DNA of 64,000 nt from JABMQB01 sp964408795 (GTDB lineage: Bacteria; Bacteroidota; Bacteroidia; Bacteroidales; Prolixibacteraceae). The stretch spans positions 1-64,000 of the forward strand of contig CAYPAW010000060.1 in assembly GCA_964408795.1 (NCBI GenBank). The letters are read 5' to 3'. Numbering within the stretch: position 1 is the first letter of the stretch; the number at the start of each line of letters is the position of its first letter. The translations under genes were made by a program, and so were the position numbers. Positions 53,411 through 61,382 of this stretch are shown one piece after another. The notes beneath the pieces were generated by a model. The model was not told where the DNA came from. It searched no databases and saw nothing but the letters and a program-made list of their open reading frames with translations.

Positions 53411-53752
53411 TCCATGCCATCGGGATGCTTTTGTCTCAATATACAGAGATTCTTTTCGGTTCCGGAACTTTCTTCAGCCCCGTAAACGATGGCAAGTAAC
53501 CGCATGAATGATCGTGTAAGAGGTAATTCCACGATTCTCCTGATCGAATATAAATAGGTTACAACGCAAACCCAATGCATACCTTGTGAGCGCTGGCACG
53601 TTGGGGGTTCGTGCACAGAAGGCCTGGGAAACAGAATCGGTAACGGACACAAAATGCCAAAATTCAGTTTCTGAAAAACAACCATGGAGCCTGTATTCCG
53701 TATAAGTTTTCAAATCACTGGACGGATATCTGACAAACCTAAATTGAACCCA
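53411..53752. other. 342-nt intergenic region with possible gene debris
   Basis: No gene on the plus strand can be supported. It begins with a half-copy of the palindrome (ATCGGGATGC at 53419-53428). A minus-strand frame at 53474-53713 encodes 79 residues with ordinary composition but no recognised motif. An inverted repeat GCAC/GTGC surrounds a G-rich core around 53597-53615. Confidence 0.4.
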
Positions 53753-54934
53753 ATGAAAAAGCTGAAGTACTTCTTTTTTGCTTTTTTACTCTTTCAAACA
53801 GTCACCGGACTGTCCCAAACATGGGAGGTCACGTGGGGAAAAGATTTTACTAAAAATAGGGCGTCATTTTTTGTGGATGGCCTGTCGGATACCAACGGAG
53901 GATATACGTTGTTAGGAATGGCCGGCAACGGGGTGTCTGATTTCTGGCTGGTCAGAATGGCTGAATCCGGGGATACTCTATGGAACCGGTTCTATCGGGT
54001 TTCTCATCCGGTAATCCCCCATTGCCTGGTTCAGACTTCAGATCAAGGATATTTAATGACAGGGGCTGTGCAGGTTGAAGATGCAAAACAGGAGATTCTG
54101 CTGGTCCGGACTGATCGCGATGGAGAGGAAGTGTGGAGAAAAACTCCGGAGGAAGCGATATCCTGTTCCGGGGGGGAAGTGGTTTTATTAGAAAACGGGG
54201 ATTTTGTGTTGGCCGGAACGAAAATGGAAAATCCGCAATCCGGAAAGTTGTGGCTGATACGAATCAATTCCGCAGGAGAAACCATCTGGAGTAAAACCTA
54301 TGAAGGAGATCAACCAGTTACCCATAAAGCCCTTGCGTTGTTACCCGACGGAAGTATCACCGTGGCAGCCCAGGTGGTTGAAACAAATAAATACAATTCA
54401 GATATCTGGGTTCTGCGAATTGACCCGGAAGGAGAGGAAATCTGGTCAACACGGATTCCCAGTCCCAAAGCAAGAGCCTGGCCTGAATGCATTTGCTGTT
54501 CTGGAGATAACCATTTAGTGGTGGTGGGTTGGTATGGAACCTCATTCAACGACATTAACGGTGAAAATCCCATCGTTGATTACGATCTTTGGATGGGTAA
54601 ACTCAATCCGGAGGGGCAACTGGTATGGTCAAAAAATATCGATAGCGAAGGCTCGGAAGGCGGAAACAACATAACTGGGAGACCGGACGGAAGTTTTCTG
54701 ATCGCTGGGAAAAAAGAGACTTCTTTTACCGGGAATATAGGGCCCTGGTTAATCCATGTGGATGCCAACGGCAATATTCTGGATGAAGATCTGATAAAGT
54801 TTCACTACCATAACGATCAGGCAACGAAAATTTTCACAACTCCTGATGGTGGATTTGTCGTTCTGGGACCGGGAGAACAACCGGAAAAGAATGAACGAGC
54901 CTTTGCCTGGATTAGAAAATACAAGGCCCAATAG
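53753..54934 (+). CDS. Secreted beta-propeller-like repeat protein
   Basis: A 393-residue secreted protein with signal peptide MKKLKYFFFAFLLFQTVTGLSQ. After it run about six to seven repeats of around 50 residues with the ending pattern LVRTDRDGEEVWRKT, LIRINSAGETIWSKTY, VLRIDPEGEEIWSTRI and MGKLNPEGQLVWSKNI, i.e. the blade strand followed by G(E/Q)xxW. This pattern occurs in propeller-type surface proteins of Bacteroidota. No T9SS C-terminal sorting domain is visible. Function unknown. The ATG at 53753 is chosen because it opens the signal peptide. Confidence 0.85.
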   Translation: MKKLKYFFFAFLLFQTVTGLSQTWEVTWGKDFTKNRASFFVDGLSDTNGGYTLLGMAGNGVSDFWLVRMAESGDTLWNRFYRVSHPVIPHCLVQTSDQGYLMTGAVQVEDAKQEILLVRTDRDGEEVWRKTPEEAISCSGGEVVLLENGDFVLAGTKMENPQSGKLWLIRINSAGETIWSKTYEGDQPVTHKALALLPDGSITVAAQVVETNKYNSDIWVLRIDPEGEEIWSTRIPSPKARAWPECICCSGDNHLVVVGWYGTSFNDINGENPIVDYDLWMGKLNPEGQLVWSKNIDSEGSEGGNNITGRPDGSFLIAGKKETSFTGNIGPWLIHVDANGNILDEDLIKFHYHNDQATKIFTTPDGGFVVLGPGEQPEKNERAFAWIRKYKAQ

Positions 54935-55120
54935 AAAAAACCCCTCATCCATTGTGTTTTTTTTCGTACCTTTCAGCCCATGCAGTGCAAGGTAAAAAAA
55001 TGCTACACCAACCTTTACCATCATTTCGGAAAAGGCCTTTTCGAATGTTGGATATACTGATTCCGTCTCCTCTTGTTATGTTTAAAAGTCTGGTTAAACC
55101 ATTGATCCTTTGTTTTTGGT

Positions 55121-55915
55121 ATGGGAATTGTGTTCAACATACAGCGTTTTTCTGTTCAGGATGGCCCCGGAATCCGTACTACCGTTTTTCTGAAGGGATG
55201 TCCTTTGTCCTGCTGCTGGTGCCATAATCCGGAAGGCATTGATCCGAAGCCCCAAGGAATGGTGAGGAAAGAAACACTGAGAGGCCGTGTATTTGAAGAA
55301 AAAGAGGAGGTAGGCAAGGAAATGGAGGTTGAGGAGGTATTGTCCTTTTTGCATCGGGAGAGAGTGGTCATGGAAGAATCCGGGGGAGGGGTTACCTTTT
55401 CCGGAGGAGAGCCTTTGATGCAACCTGATTTTTTAAGGGAACTTCTGAAAGCAGCAACAAATGAAGGATTTCATACTGCTGTGGATACCTCGGGCTTTGC
55501 TCCCGCCGAACACCTCGAACAGATTCTCCCTTTTACCAACCTTTTCCTCTATGACCTCAAAGGAATGGATGACCGGATCCATAAACAGTATACCGGGGTT
55601 TCCAACCGGGTGATCCTTGAGAATCTGAAGTTTCTCTCAAAGGGAGGAAGCAGGATTCGGATCCGGATTCCCCTGCTACGGGGAATCAACAATGGCGAAA
55701 AAAATATCAATGAAACCATACTCTTCTTGAAATCGTTGTACCAGATTGAACAGATTGACCTGTTGCCTTATCATCCAGCAGGGAAAAGCAAATACCAGCG
55801 GTTGGGAATAAAATACCGTATGCCGGAACAGGAAACACTGACTGAAAATGAAATGGAAGATATAAAACGTATTTTTGAAAGTGCCGGCTTCAAAGTGAAA
55901 ATCGGCGGTTCATAA
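55121..55915 (+). CDS. Glycyl radical enzyme activating enzyme (radical SAM)
   Basis: A 264-residue radical SAM enzyme that installs the glycyl radical on the partner enzyme encoded next. The N-terminus FSVQDGPGIRTTVFLKGCPLSC is the family pattern, and the iron-sulfur ligands are Cys27, Cys31 and Cys34 in CPLSCCWC. Apart from those and adjacent Cys32 no further Cys is visible, so the ferredoxin-like insert with extra clusters found in many dehydratase activases is absent; the region between residues 37 and 65 is basic and acidic instead. It has TFSGGEPLMQP and DLKGMD segments. It precedes the glycyl radical enzyme by 35 nt. Confidence 0.94.
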   Translation: MGIVFNIQRFSVQDGPGIRTTVFLKGCPLSCCWCHNPEGIDPKPQGMVRKETLRGRVFEEKEEVGKEMEVEEVLSFLHRERVVMEESGGGVTFSGGEPLMQPDFLRELLKAATNEGFHTAVDTSGFAPAEHLEQILPFTNLFLYDLKGMDDRIHKQYTGVSNRVILENLKFLSKGGSRIRIRIPLLRGINNGEKNINETILFLKSLYQIEQIDLLPYHPAGKSKYQRLGIKYRMPEQETLTENEMEDIKRIFESAGFKVKIGGS

Positions 55916-55950
55916 CTCAAAACAATGAATGTTCAACGCAATACTGTCTC

Positions 55951-58314
55951 ATGACACCACGGATTAAACGCTTACGCGAAGAAAGTCTGAATGCCGTTCA
56001 CCGGATTTCCGCTGAACGAGCATTGCTCATCACCGAATTTTACCAATCGCATAGGGCTTTTGGTGATTCCATACCGGTTCAACGGGCGAAAGCTTTTCGC
56101 TATCTGTTGGAGAATAAGCATATAGGTATAAATGACGGAGAGTGGATTGTCGGAGAACGGGGGCCGGCGCCTAAAGCAACGTCGACCTACCCGGAGGTTA
56201 CCGTTCATTCACTTCAGGACCTAGAGATCCTAAACAACCGGGAGAAAGTGTGGTTCAGGGTTGACGAAGAAACACGAAAAGCTTATGAAACGATCATTAT
56301 TCCCTTTTGGAAAGGAAAATCAAACCGCGACCGGATCATGGAGGCTATGGACGAAGCGTGGCTTCATGCATACCAGGCCGGGATTTTTACGGAGTTCATG
56401 GAACAGCGAGCTCCCGGGCATACCGTAGCAGGGGATAAAATCTATAAAAAAGGAATGCTCGATATTATTTCAGATATTGAAGAAAGTCTGGATAAGCTTA
56501 ATTTTTATGATGACCCGGGAGCGTATGACAAGCAGGAGGAATTGAAAGCCATGAGGATTGCTGCGGAAGCTCTCATCGTTTTTGCTCGTCGTCATACCGA
56601 AAAACTGGAAGAACTGGCCGAAACAGAATCCGATGAACTCCGGAGGGCCGAATTGAAGGAAATGGCACAGATATGCCGTAATGTGCCGGCGAAGGCACCG
56701 AAAACCTTTCACGAAGCATTGCAGTATTATTGGTTTGTTCATCTGGGCGTGGTGATCGAGCTCAATCCCTGGGATTCATTCAATCCGGGCAGGCTCGACA
56801 AAAACCTGTATCCTTTTTATAAAAAAGAGAAGGAAGCCGGGATGCTGACAAAGGAGAAAGCCACCGAATTGTTGCAATCGTTTTGGATAAAATTCAACAA
56901 CCACCCGGCGCCCCCGAAAGTGGGGGTTACCGCCCGGGAAAGCAATACCTATACCGATTTTGCCCTTATCAACCTGGGAGGGATAATGCCCGACGGATCG
57001 GATGCAGTCAATGAATTAACCTATTTGATCTTAGATGTGGTGGAGGAAATGCGGATTCTCCAGCCCAGTTCCATGGTTCAACTCAGCAAAAAAAATCCGG
57101 ACCGGTTCATCGACCGGGCTGTAAAGATTGTAAAAACAGGATTTGGACAGCCTTCCATTTTTAATACCGATGCCATCATCCAGGAGTTAATCCGCCAGGG
57201 GAAGGATATCGTGGATGCCCGGAATGGCGGTGCCAGTGGATGCGTCGAAGCCGGCGCTTTCGGTACGGAGAGTTATATCCTGACCGGATATTTCAACCTT
57301 CCGAAGATTCTGGAAATCACCCTTCACAATGGCTTCGATCCGCGAACAAAAAAACAGATCGGGTTAAAAACCGGAATTCCGGAATCCTTCACCTCGTTTC
57401 CTGACCTGCTCGAAGCCTTCCGGAAACAGGTGGAACACTTCATGGATATAAAAATAAAGGGGAGCAATATCATTGAAGGAATTTTTAGGAACCATTTGCC
57501 GACACCTTTTCTTTCGTTGATCATCGACGACTGTGTAGCCAGGGGGATGGATTACATCTCAGGAGGTACCCGCTATAATACCAACTACATACAGGGAGTA
57601 GGTATAGGGACCCTTACCGACAGTCTTACCGCTTTGAAAAAACAAGTGTTTGAGGAGAAAATAGTTACCATGGGCCGATTTCTAGAAGCGCTGAACAACA
57701 ATTTTGAAGGAGCGGAAGATTTGCATTATCAACTGGTTTTCAAAACGCCCAAATACGGGAACGACGATGCGTATGCCGATGCAGCCCTGCGCGATGTTTT
57801 TGAGATTTTTTTCAATGCTGTTGATGGGCGTATCTCGCCACGGGGCGCTGTATACCGTATTAATCTGCTGCCTACAACCTGCCATGTTTATTTTGGGAGT
57901 GTGATGCATGCCAGTCCCGATGGTCGCCTTGCAGGGACCCCCGTTTCGGAGGGCATCTCTCCGGTGCAGGGCGCTGACACAAAAGGTCCGACAGCGGTGA
58001 TTAAGTCGGCTGCCAAAATCGACCACCTGCGAACAGGCGGTACCTTGCTGAATCAGAAATTTTCCCCCTCCTTTTTTAAGGACGATGAAGCCATTCGCAA
58101 ACTGTCACAACTGATCCGGAGTTATTTTCGTATGGACGGACATCACATCCAGTTTAACGTGGTAGATGCCGGCATCCTTCGCGATGCACAAAAACACCCG
58201 GAGAACTACCGCGACCTGATTGTCAGAGTGGCCGGTTACAGCGACTATTTTAACGACCTGGGCGAAGACCTCCAGAATGAAATTATTTTACGTACGGAAC
58301 ACGAAGGAGTGTAA
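55951..58314 (+). CDS. hypD: Glycyl radical enzyme, probable trans-4-hydroxy-L-proline dehydratase
   Basis: A 787-residue glycyl radical enzyme. Catalytic Cys431 and Glu433 lie in GASGCVEAGAF, and the C-terminal glycyl loop is RVAGYSDYF with Gly762. Residues recalled from the C. difficile trans-4-hydroxy-L-proline dehydratase active site (Phe152, His160, Asp278, Ser334, Phe340, Cys434, Glu436, Tyr450, Thr645, Gly765) all have counterparts here at a constant offset of three: Phe149, His157, Asp275, Ser331, Phe337, Cys431, Glu433, Tyr447, Thr642, Gly762. This favours that enzyme over glycerol dehydratase, which has His and Asp at the 275 and 447 positions. The reference numbering is from memory. 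No proC is in the window. The symbol is also used for an unrelated hydrogenase gene. Confidence 0.78.
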   Translation: MTPRIKRLREESLNAVHRISAERALLITEFYQSHRAFGDSIPVQRAKAFRYLLENKHIGINDGEWIVGERGPAPKATSTYPEVTVHSLQDLEILNNREKVWFRVDEETRKAYETIIIPFWKGKSNRDRIMEAMDEAWLHAYQAGIFTEFMEQRAPGHTVAGDKIYKKGMLDIISDIEESLDKLNFYDDPGAYDKQEELKAMRIAAEALIVFARRHTEKLEELAETESDELRRAELKEMAQICRNVPAKAPKTFHEALQYYWFVHLGVVIELNPWDSFNPGRLDKNLYPFYKKEKEAGMLTKEKATELLQSFWIKFNNHPAPPKVGVTARESNTYTDFALINLGGIMPDGSDAVNELTYLILDVVEEMRILQPSSMVQLSKKNPDRFIDRAVKIVKTGFGQPSIFNTDAIIQELIRQGKDIVDARNGGASGCVEAGAFGTESYILTGYFNLPKILEITLHNGFDPRTKKQIGLKTGIPESFTSFPDLLEAFRKQVEHFMDIKIKGSNIIEGIFRNHLPTPFLSLIIDDCVARGMDYISGGTRYNTNYIQGVGIGTLTDSLTALKKQVFEEKIVTMGRFLEALNNNFEGAEDLHYQLVFKTPKYGNDDAYADAALRDVFEIFFNAVDGRISPRGAVYRINLLPTTCHVYFGSVMHASPDGRLAGTPVSEGISPVQGADTKGPTAVIKSAAKIDHLRTGGTLLNQKFSPSFFKDDEAIRKLSQLIRSYFRMDGHHIQFNVVDAGILRDAQKHPENYRDLIVRVAGYSDYFNDLGEDLQNEIILRTEHEGV

Positions 58315-58341
58315 CAGCTGGGAGAGCCTGACCCCCCTGCG

Positions 58342-58423
58342 TATGAACCCGGCACGTTTGAACTCCCCGCCGAGGCAGGAAATTTTCATTGCAAGCCGGA
58401 TTCATTGTTTATGAACCCGGCAC
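58342..58423. repeat. 14-bp direct repeat flanking 54 nt
   Basis: TATGAACCCGGCAC occurs at 58342-58355 and again at 58410-58423. It may be a small duplication scar or decayed repeat after the glycyl radical enzyme gene. Confidence 0.6.
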
Positions 58424-58447
58424 CCGAATGAGGCCATCCAAAAAAAA

Positions 58448-58487
58448 TACGAAACGAGCATGGTTAATATTCACACCCAGGATGATG
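58448..58487 (+). repeat. 40-nt dispersed repeat, copy 1
   Basis: It matches 63961-64000 at 33 of 40 positions (GAAACGAG..ATGGTTAATA, ACACCCAG). In both copies the same frame reads YET-MVN--TQ. Purpose unknown. Confidence 0.6.
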
Positions 58488-58490
58488 ATT

Positions 58491-58512
58491 CATCCCGATA
58501 GCTATCGGGATG
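58491..58512. repeat. Perfect 22-nt palindrome, ATCCCGAT family
   Basis: CATCCCGATAG and CTATCGGGATG are exact reverse complements. The family also occurs at 35983-36002 and, degraded, at 51345-51364. It lies between the glycyl radical enzyme gene and the 3' end of the GH3 gene and may act as a shared 3' structure. Confidence 0.85.
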
Positions 58513-58581
58513 CGAGTTACCTGGGATACCTTTGAAAATAAACAAGTATAATCGTATAAAACCTACATCAAATTCCATCGT

Positions 58582-61236
58582 TTATTGTTCTACCCGGAAT
58601 GGTTTTCCGGTTATTTTCACTTTTCCGGATACAACATCTGAAGTTACAGCTACCAGACCTGGTTGTCCGCCACCAACGGATATTTCCAGCACCCCGGGTT
58701 CAGCCATGAATTTCTCATCGTCGGTGAATACGGCCATTTGTTGTGGCTCAAGAAAGAATTCCACGGTTTTGGTTTCGCTGGGTTTCAGGTGAATTCGCTG
58801 TATGCCTTGCAGGCTTTGTATGGGTACGGGTACGTTGGCATGGGTATTTTTCACATAGAGCTGAACCACTTCGTCGCCGGCGACGTTTCCGGTATTCATT
58901 ACCTGAACCGACACGTTTATCGGATCCCCGGTTTTAATCTTTTTCGGAAGTTTCAGTTTGCTGTATGCGAATGAGGCATAGCTCATGCCGTATCCGAAAC
59001 CATAGAGAGGATCTCCTTCAAAGAAGCGGTAGGTTTTACCGGCCATGTTGTAATCTTCAAAGGGAGGCAATTGATCTACTGATTTATAGAAGGTTACCGG
59101 CAATCTACCGGCTGGATTATAGTCTCCGAATAGAACCTCGGCAAGAGCTGTTCCCCCTTCCTGACCGGGGTACCACAGCTGAACAATGGCGGGGATGTTT
59201 TCTTTTTCCCAGTTTACGGCCAGGGCACTTCCACTGGTCAGCACCACCACAACGGGTTTTCCTGTTTCGTGGAGAGCCCGGATCATTTGTTGCTGAACTT
59301 CAGGCAGGCCGATCTTGGTTCGGTCACCCCCCTGGAATCCGTCATAGGAAACCTGCATTTCTTCGCCTTCAAGATGGGCCGTAATACCACCAACATAAAT
59401 GACGACATCGGAGTTTTTTGCCAGGTCGATTGCATTCTGAAAATGGTCGGCATGCAGAACATCCCATTGAACAGATAACATCGGGAACCCGGTTTCTTGT
59501 ACGTATTCTACCTGCAGATCATATGCTTGTCCTTTTTTAAGATAGATGTGGTTGCTTTTTTCTGACAGGCGGTTGTCCTCATCCCAGTCTTCGAGAACCA
59601 CGTGCCCGTTTACCAGGATTCGATAATGGTTGTTTGCGGAAACCATGAAGTTGATTTCTCCCGATACGGGCATGGTTAATTGACCTGTCCATTTTACCGA
59701 TAAGGTTTCTCCGGGTTTTAGTTGAGGCATTCTCCGGAAGTTCAGCCAGCTGGCTTCTCCCAGTAAGTCGGTTTCTGTATTGAAGGGGATCCCCTCGAAT
59801 CCGGGGCCTTTAAAATATTCTGCTTTCAATCCGTTTTGATCTCCGGTATGGACCATTCCGGGGGTAAAAACCTGAATCACCGGATCGTTGCCTGCCAGGT
59901 TGCATCCCTGTTCATAAACCACGTTGGTATTTTCTCCCACCTTATGGGCAATGCCCGTTAATGGGGTTGAATATTTTGAAGGGTACCCGTTGTAATTGCC
60001 CAACAGCATCGGGTAGGAATCTGCTGTTGGCCCGATCACAGCTATTTGGTTCAGATTCTTTTTCAGGGGGAGGAGGTTGTTTTCCTGACCCGGAAGGGGG
60101 GTGTTTTTCAGGAGAACAATCGATTCCCGGGCTGCACTGAGCGACAGTTTCCGGTGTTCTTCGGAGTCGTTTTTGCTGAATGGAGTATGGGTCCAGGGGA
60201 CCATCTCAGGGGGATCGAACATGCCCAGTTTAAAACGGGCCCGGAACAGTCTTTTCACCGAAATATCGATTTCTTCTTCGGAGATCAATCCCTGTTTAAC
60301 GGCTTCCGGGAGGGCCTGCCCATAGATATTGCCGCAATTCAGGTCGGTTCCTGATTTGACAGCTCTGGCAGCCGCCTCGGGAGCTGTTCCCACCAGTTTA
60401 TGGTGCAGATAGATATCCGAAATAGCCCCGCAGTCGGAAACAATGTATCCGTCAAAATTCCAGTCGTTGCGAAGAATCTCTTTCAGCAACGGATCGGAAC
60501 TGCAACATGCTTCCCCCATATAGCGGTTATAGGCACACATGACCGAATAGGCATTTCCTTCCAGAATACAGGCTTTGAATGCCGGGAGATAGGTCGTGTA
60601 GAGGTCTCTTTGATCGGTGATGGCTTCGAACCGGTGTCTTTCAGGTTCTGGACCACTGTGAACGGCATAATGCTTGGGGGTAGCTACTACTTTAAAATAT
60701 TTCGGATGGTTGCCTTGCAAACCTTTTACGAAGGAAACCCCCATGCGGGATGTAAGATACGGATCTTCTCCATAGGTTTCCTGTCCGCGCCCCCAACGCG
60801 GATCACGAAAAATATTGATGTTGGGACTCCAAAACGTTAATCCATAGTACCTTCTGTGGTTTCCTTTAGCGATGGCATCGTGGTATTTTGCCCGTGCTTC
60901 GGTTGATATGACGTCGGCAATTTCAAACATCAGATCGGGATTAAAAGTAGCCGCAAGACCAATAGCCTGAGGAAATACTGTCGCAATACCTGCTCGCCCT
61001 ACCCCGTGAAGGCATTCATTCCACCAGTTGTACTCAGGGATACCCAGACGGGGAATGGCTTCCGCCTGATCCAGCATTTGCGCAGCTTTCTCTTCCAATG
61101 TCATCCGGGAAACAAGATCATCAAGCCGCTCTTCCAAAGGAAGATCCGGATTCCGGAAGGCAGGCTGAGTACCGGTTTGCGCTGAGAGTAGAACATTGAA
61201 AAAAAAGGGGATAAAAAAAGGAAATAACGTTTTCAT
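58582..61236 (-). CDS. Glycoside hydrolase family 3, beta-xylosidase-like, with PA14 domain
   Basis: An 884-residue secreted glycosidase with signal peptide MKTLFPFFIPFFFNVLLSAQ. The (beta/alpha)8 domain holds NWWNECLHGVGRAG, PRWGRGQETYGEDPY and the catalytic nucleophile Asp268 in GYIVSDCGAI. The C-terminal sandwich is split by an inserted PA14-like domain (about residues 460-600), followed by a FnIII-like domain at the end (VNTGNVAGDEVVQLYV-like segment). The combination of the NECLHGV and YYGLTFWSPNINIFRDPRWGRG motifs is typical of xylosidase-type GH3. It is divergently transcribed from GH67, which fits xylan breakdown. Confidence 0.93.
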   Translation of the reverse strand: MKTLFPFFIPFFFNVLLSAQTGTQPAFRNPDLPLEERLDDLVSRMTLEEKAAQMLDQAEAIPRLGIPEYNWWNECLHGVGRAGIATVFPQAIGLAATFNPDLMFEIADVISTEARAKYHDAIAKGNHRRYYGLTFWSPNINIFRDPRWGRGQETYGEDPYLTSRMGVSFVKGLQGNHPKYFKVVATPKHYAVHSGPEPERHRFEAITDQRDLYTTYLPAFKACILEGNAYSVMCAYNRYMGEACCSSDPLLKEILRNDWNFDGYIVSDCGAISDIYLHHKLVGTAPEAAARAVKSGTDLNCGNIYGQALPEAVKQGLISEEEIDISVKRLFRARFKLGMFDPPEMVPWTHTPFSKNDSEEHRKLSLSAARESIVLLKNTPLPGQENNLLPLKKNLNQIAVIGPTADSYPMLLGNYNGYPSKYSTPLTGIAHKVGENTNVVYEQGCNLAGNDPVIQVFTPGMVHTGDQNGLKAEYFKGPGFEGIPFNTETDLLGEASWLNFRRMPQLKPGETLSVKWTGQLTMPVSGEINFMVSANNHYRILVNGHVVLEDWDEDNRLSEKSNHIYLKKGQAYDLQVEYVQETGFPMLSVQWDVLHADHFQNAIDLAKNSDVVIYVGGITAHLEGEEMQVSYDGFQGGDRTKIGLPEVQQQMIRALHETGKPVVVVLTSGSALAVNWEKENIPAIVQLWYPGQEGGTALAEVLFGDYNPAGRLPVTFYKSVDQLPPFEDYNMAGKTYRFFEGDPLYGFGYGMSYASFAYSKLKLPKKIKTGDPINVSVQVMNTGNVAGDEVVQLYVKNTHANVPVPIQSLQGIQRIHLKPSETKTVEFFLEPQQMAVFTDDEKFMAEPGVLEISVGGGQPGLVAVTSDVVSGKVKITGKPFRVEQ

Positions 61237-61327
61237 TATACACTATGATTTAGGTTTTCGACGCTTAAATTACAATTTTAACTAAATTACGCGTTCTTTA
61301 CCGGAAAATAATATTTCGATTTTTAAC

Positions 61328-61358
61328 TTTGACAGTACATGAGAACGTGCTATTTTCG
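61328..61358 (+). promoter_or_regulatory. Promoter for GH67 gene
   Basis: TTTG at 61328-61331, a 19-nt spacer and TATTTTCG (one mismatch) at 61351-61358, 16 to 25 nt before the two candidate start codons. Confidence 0.7.
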
Positions 61359-61382
61359 GAGCATTCAAAAAAAATGAACATC

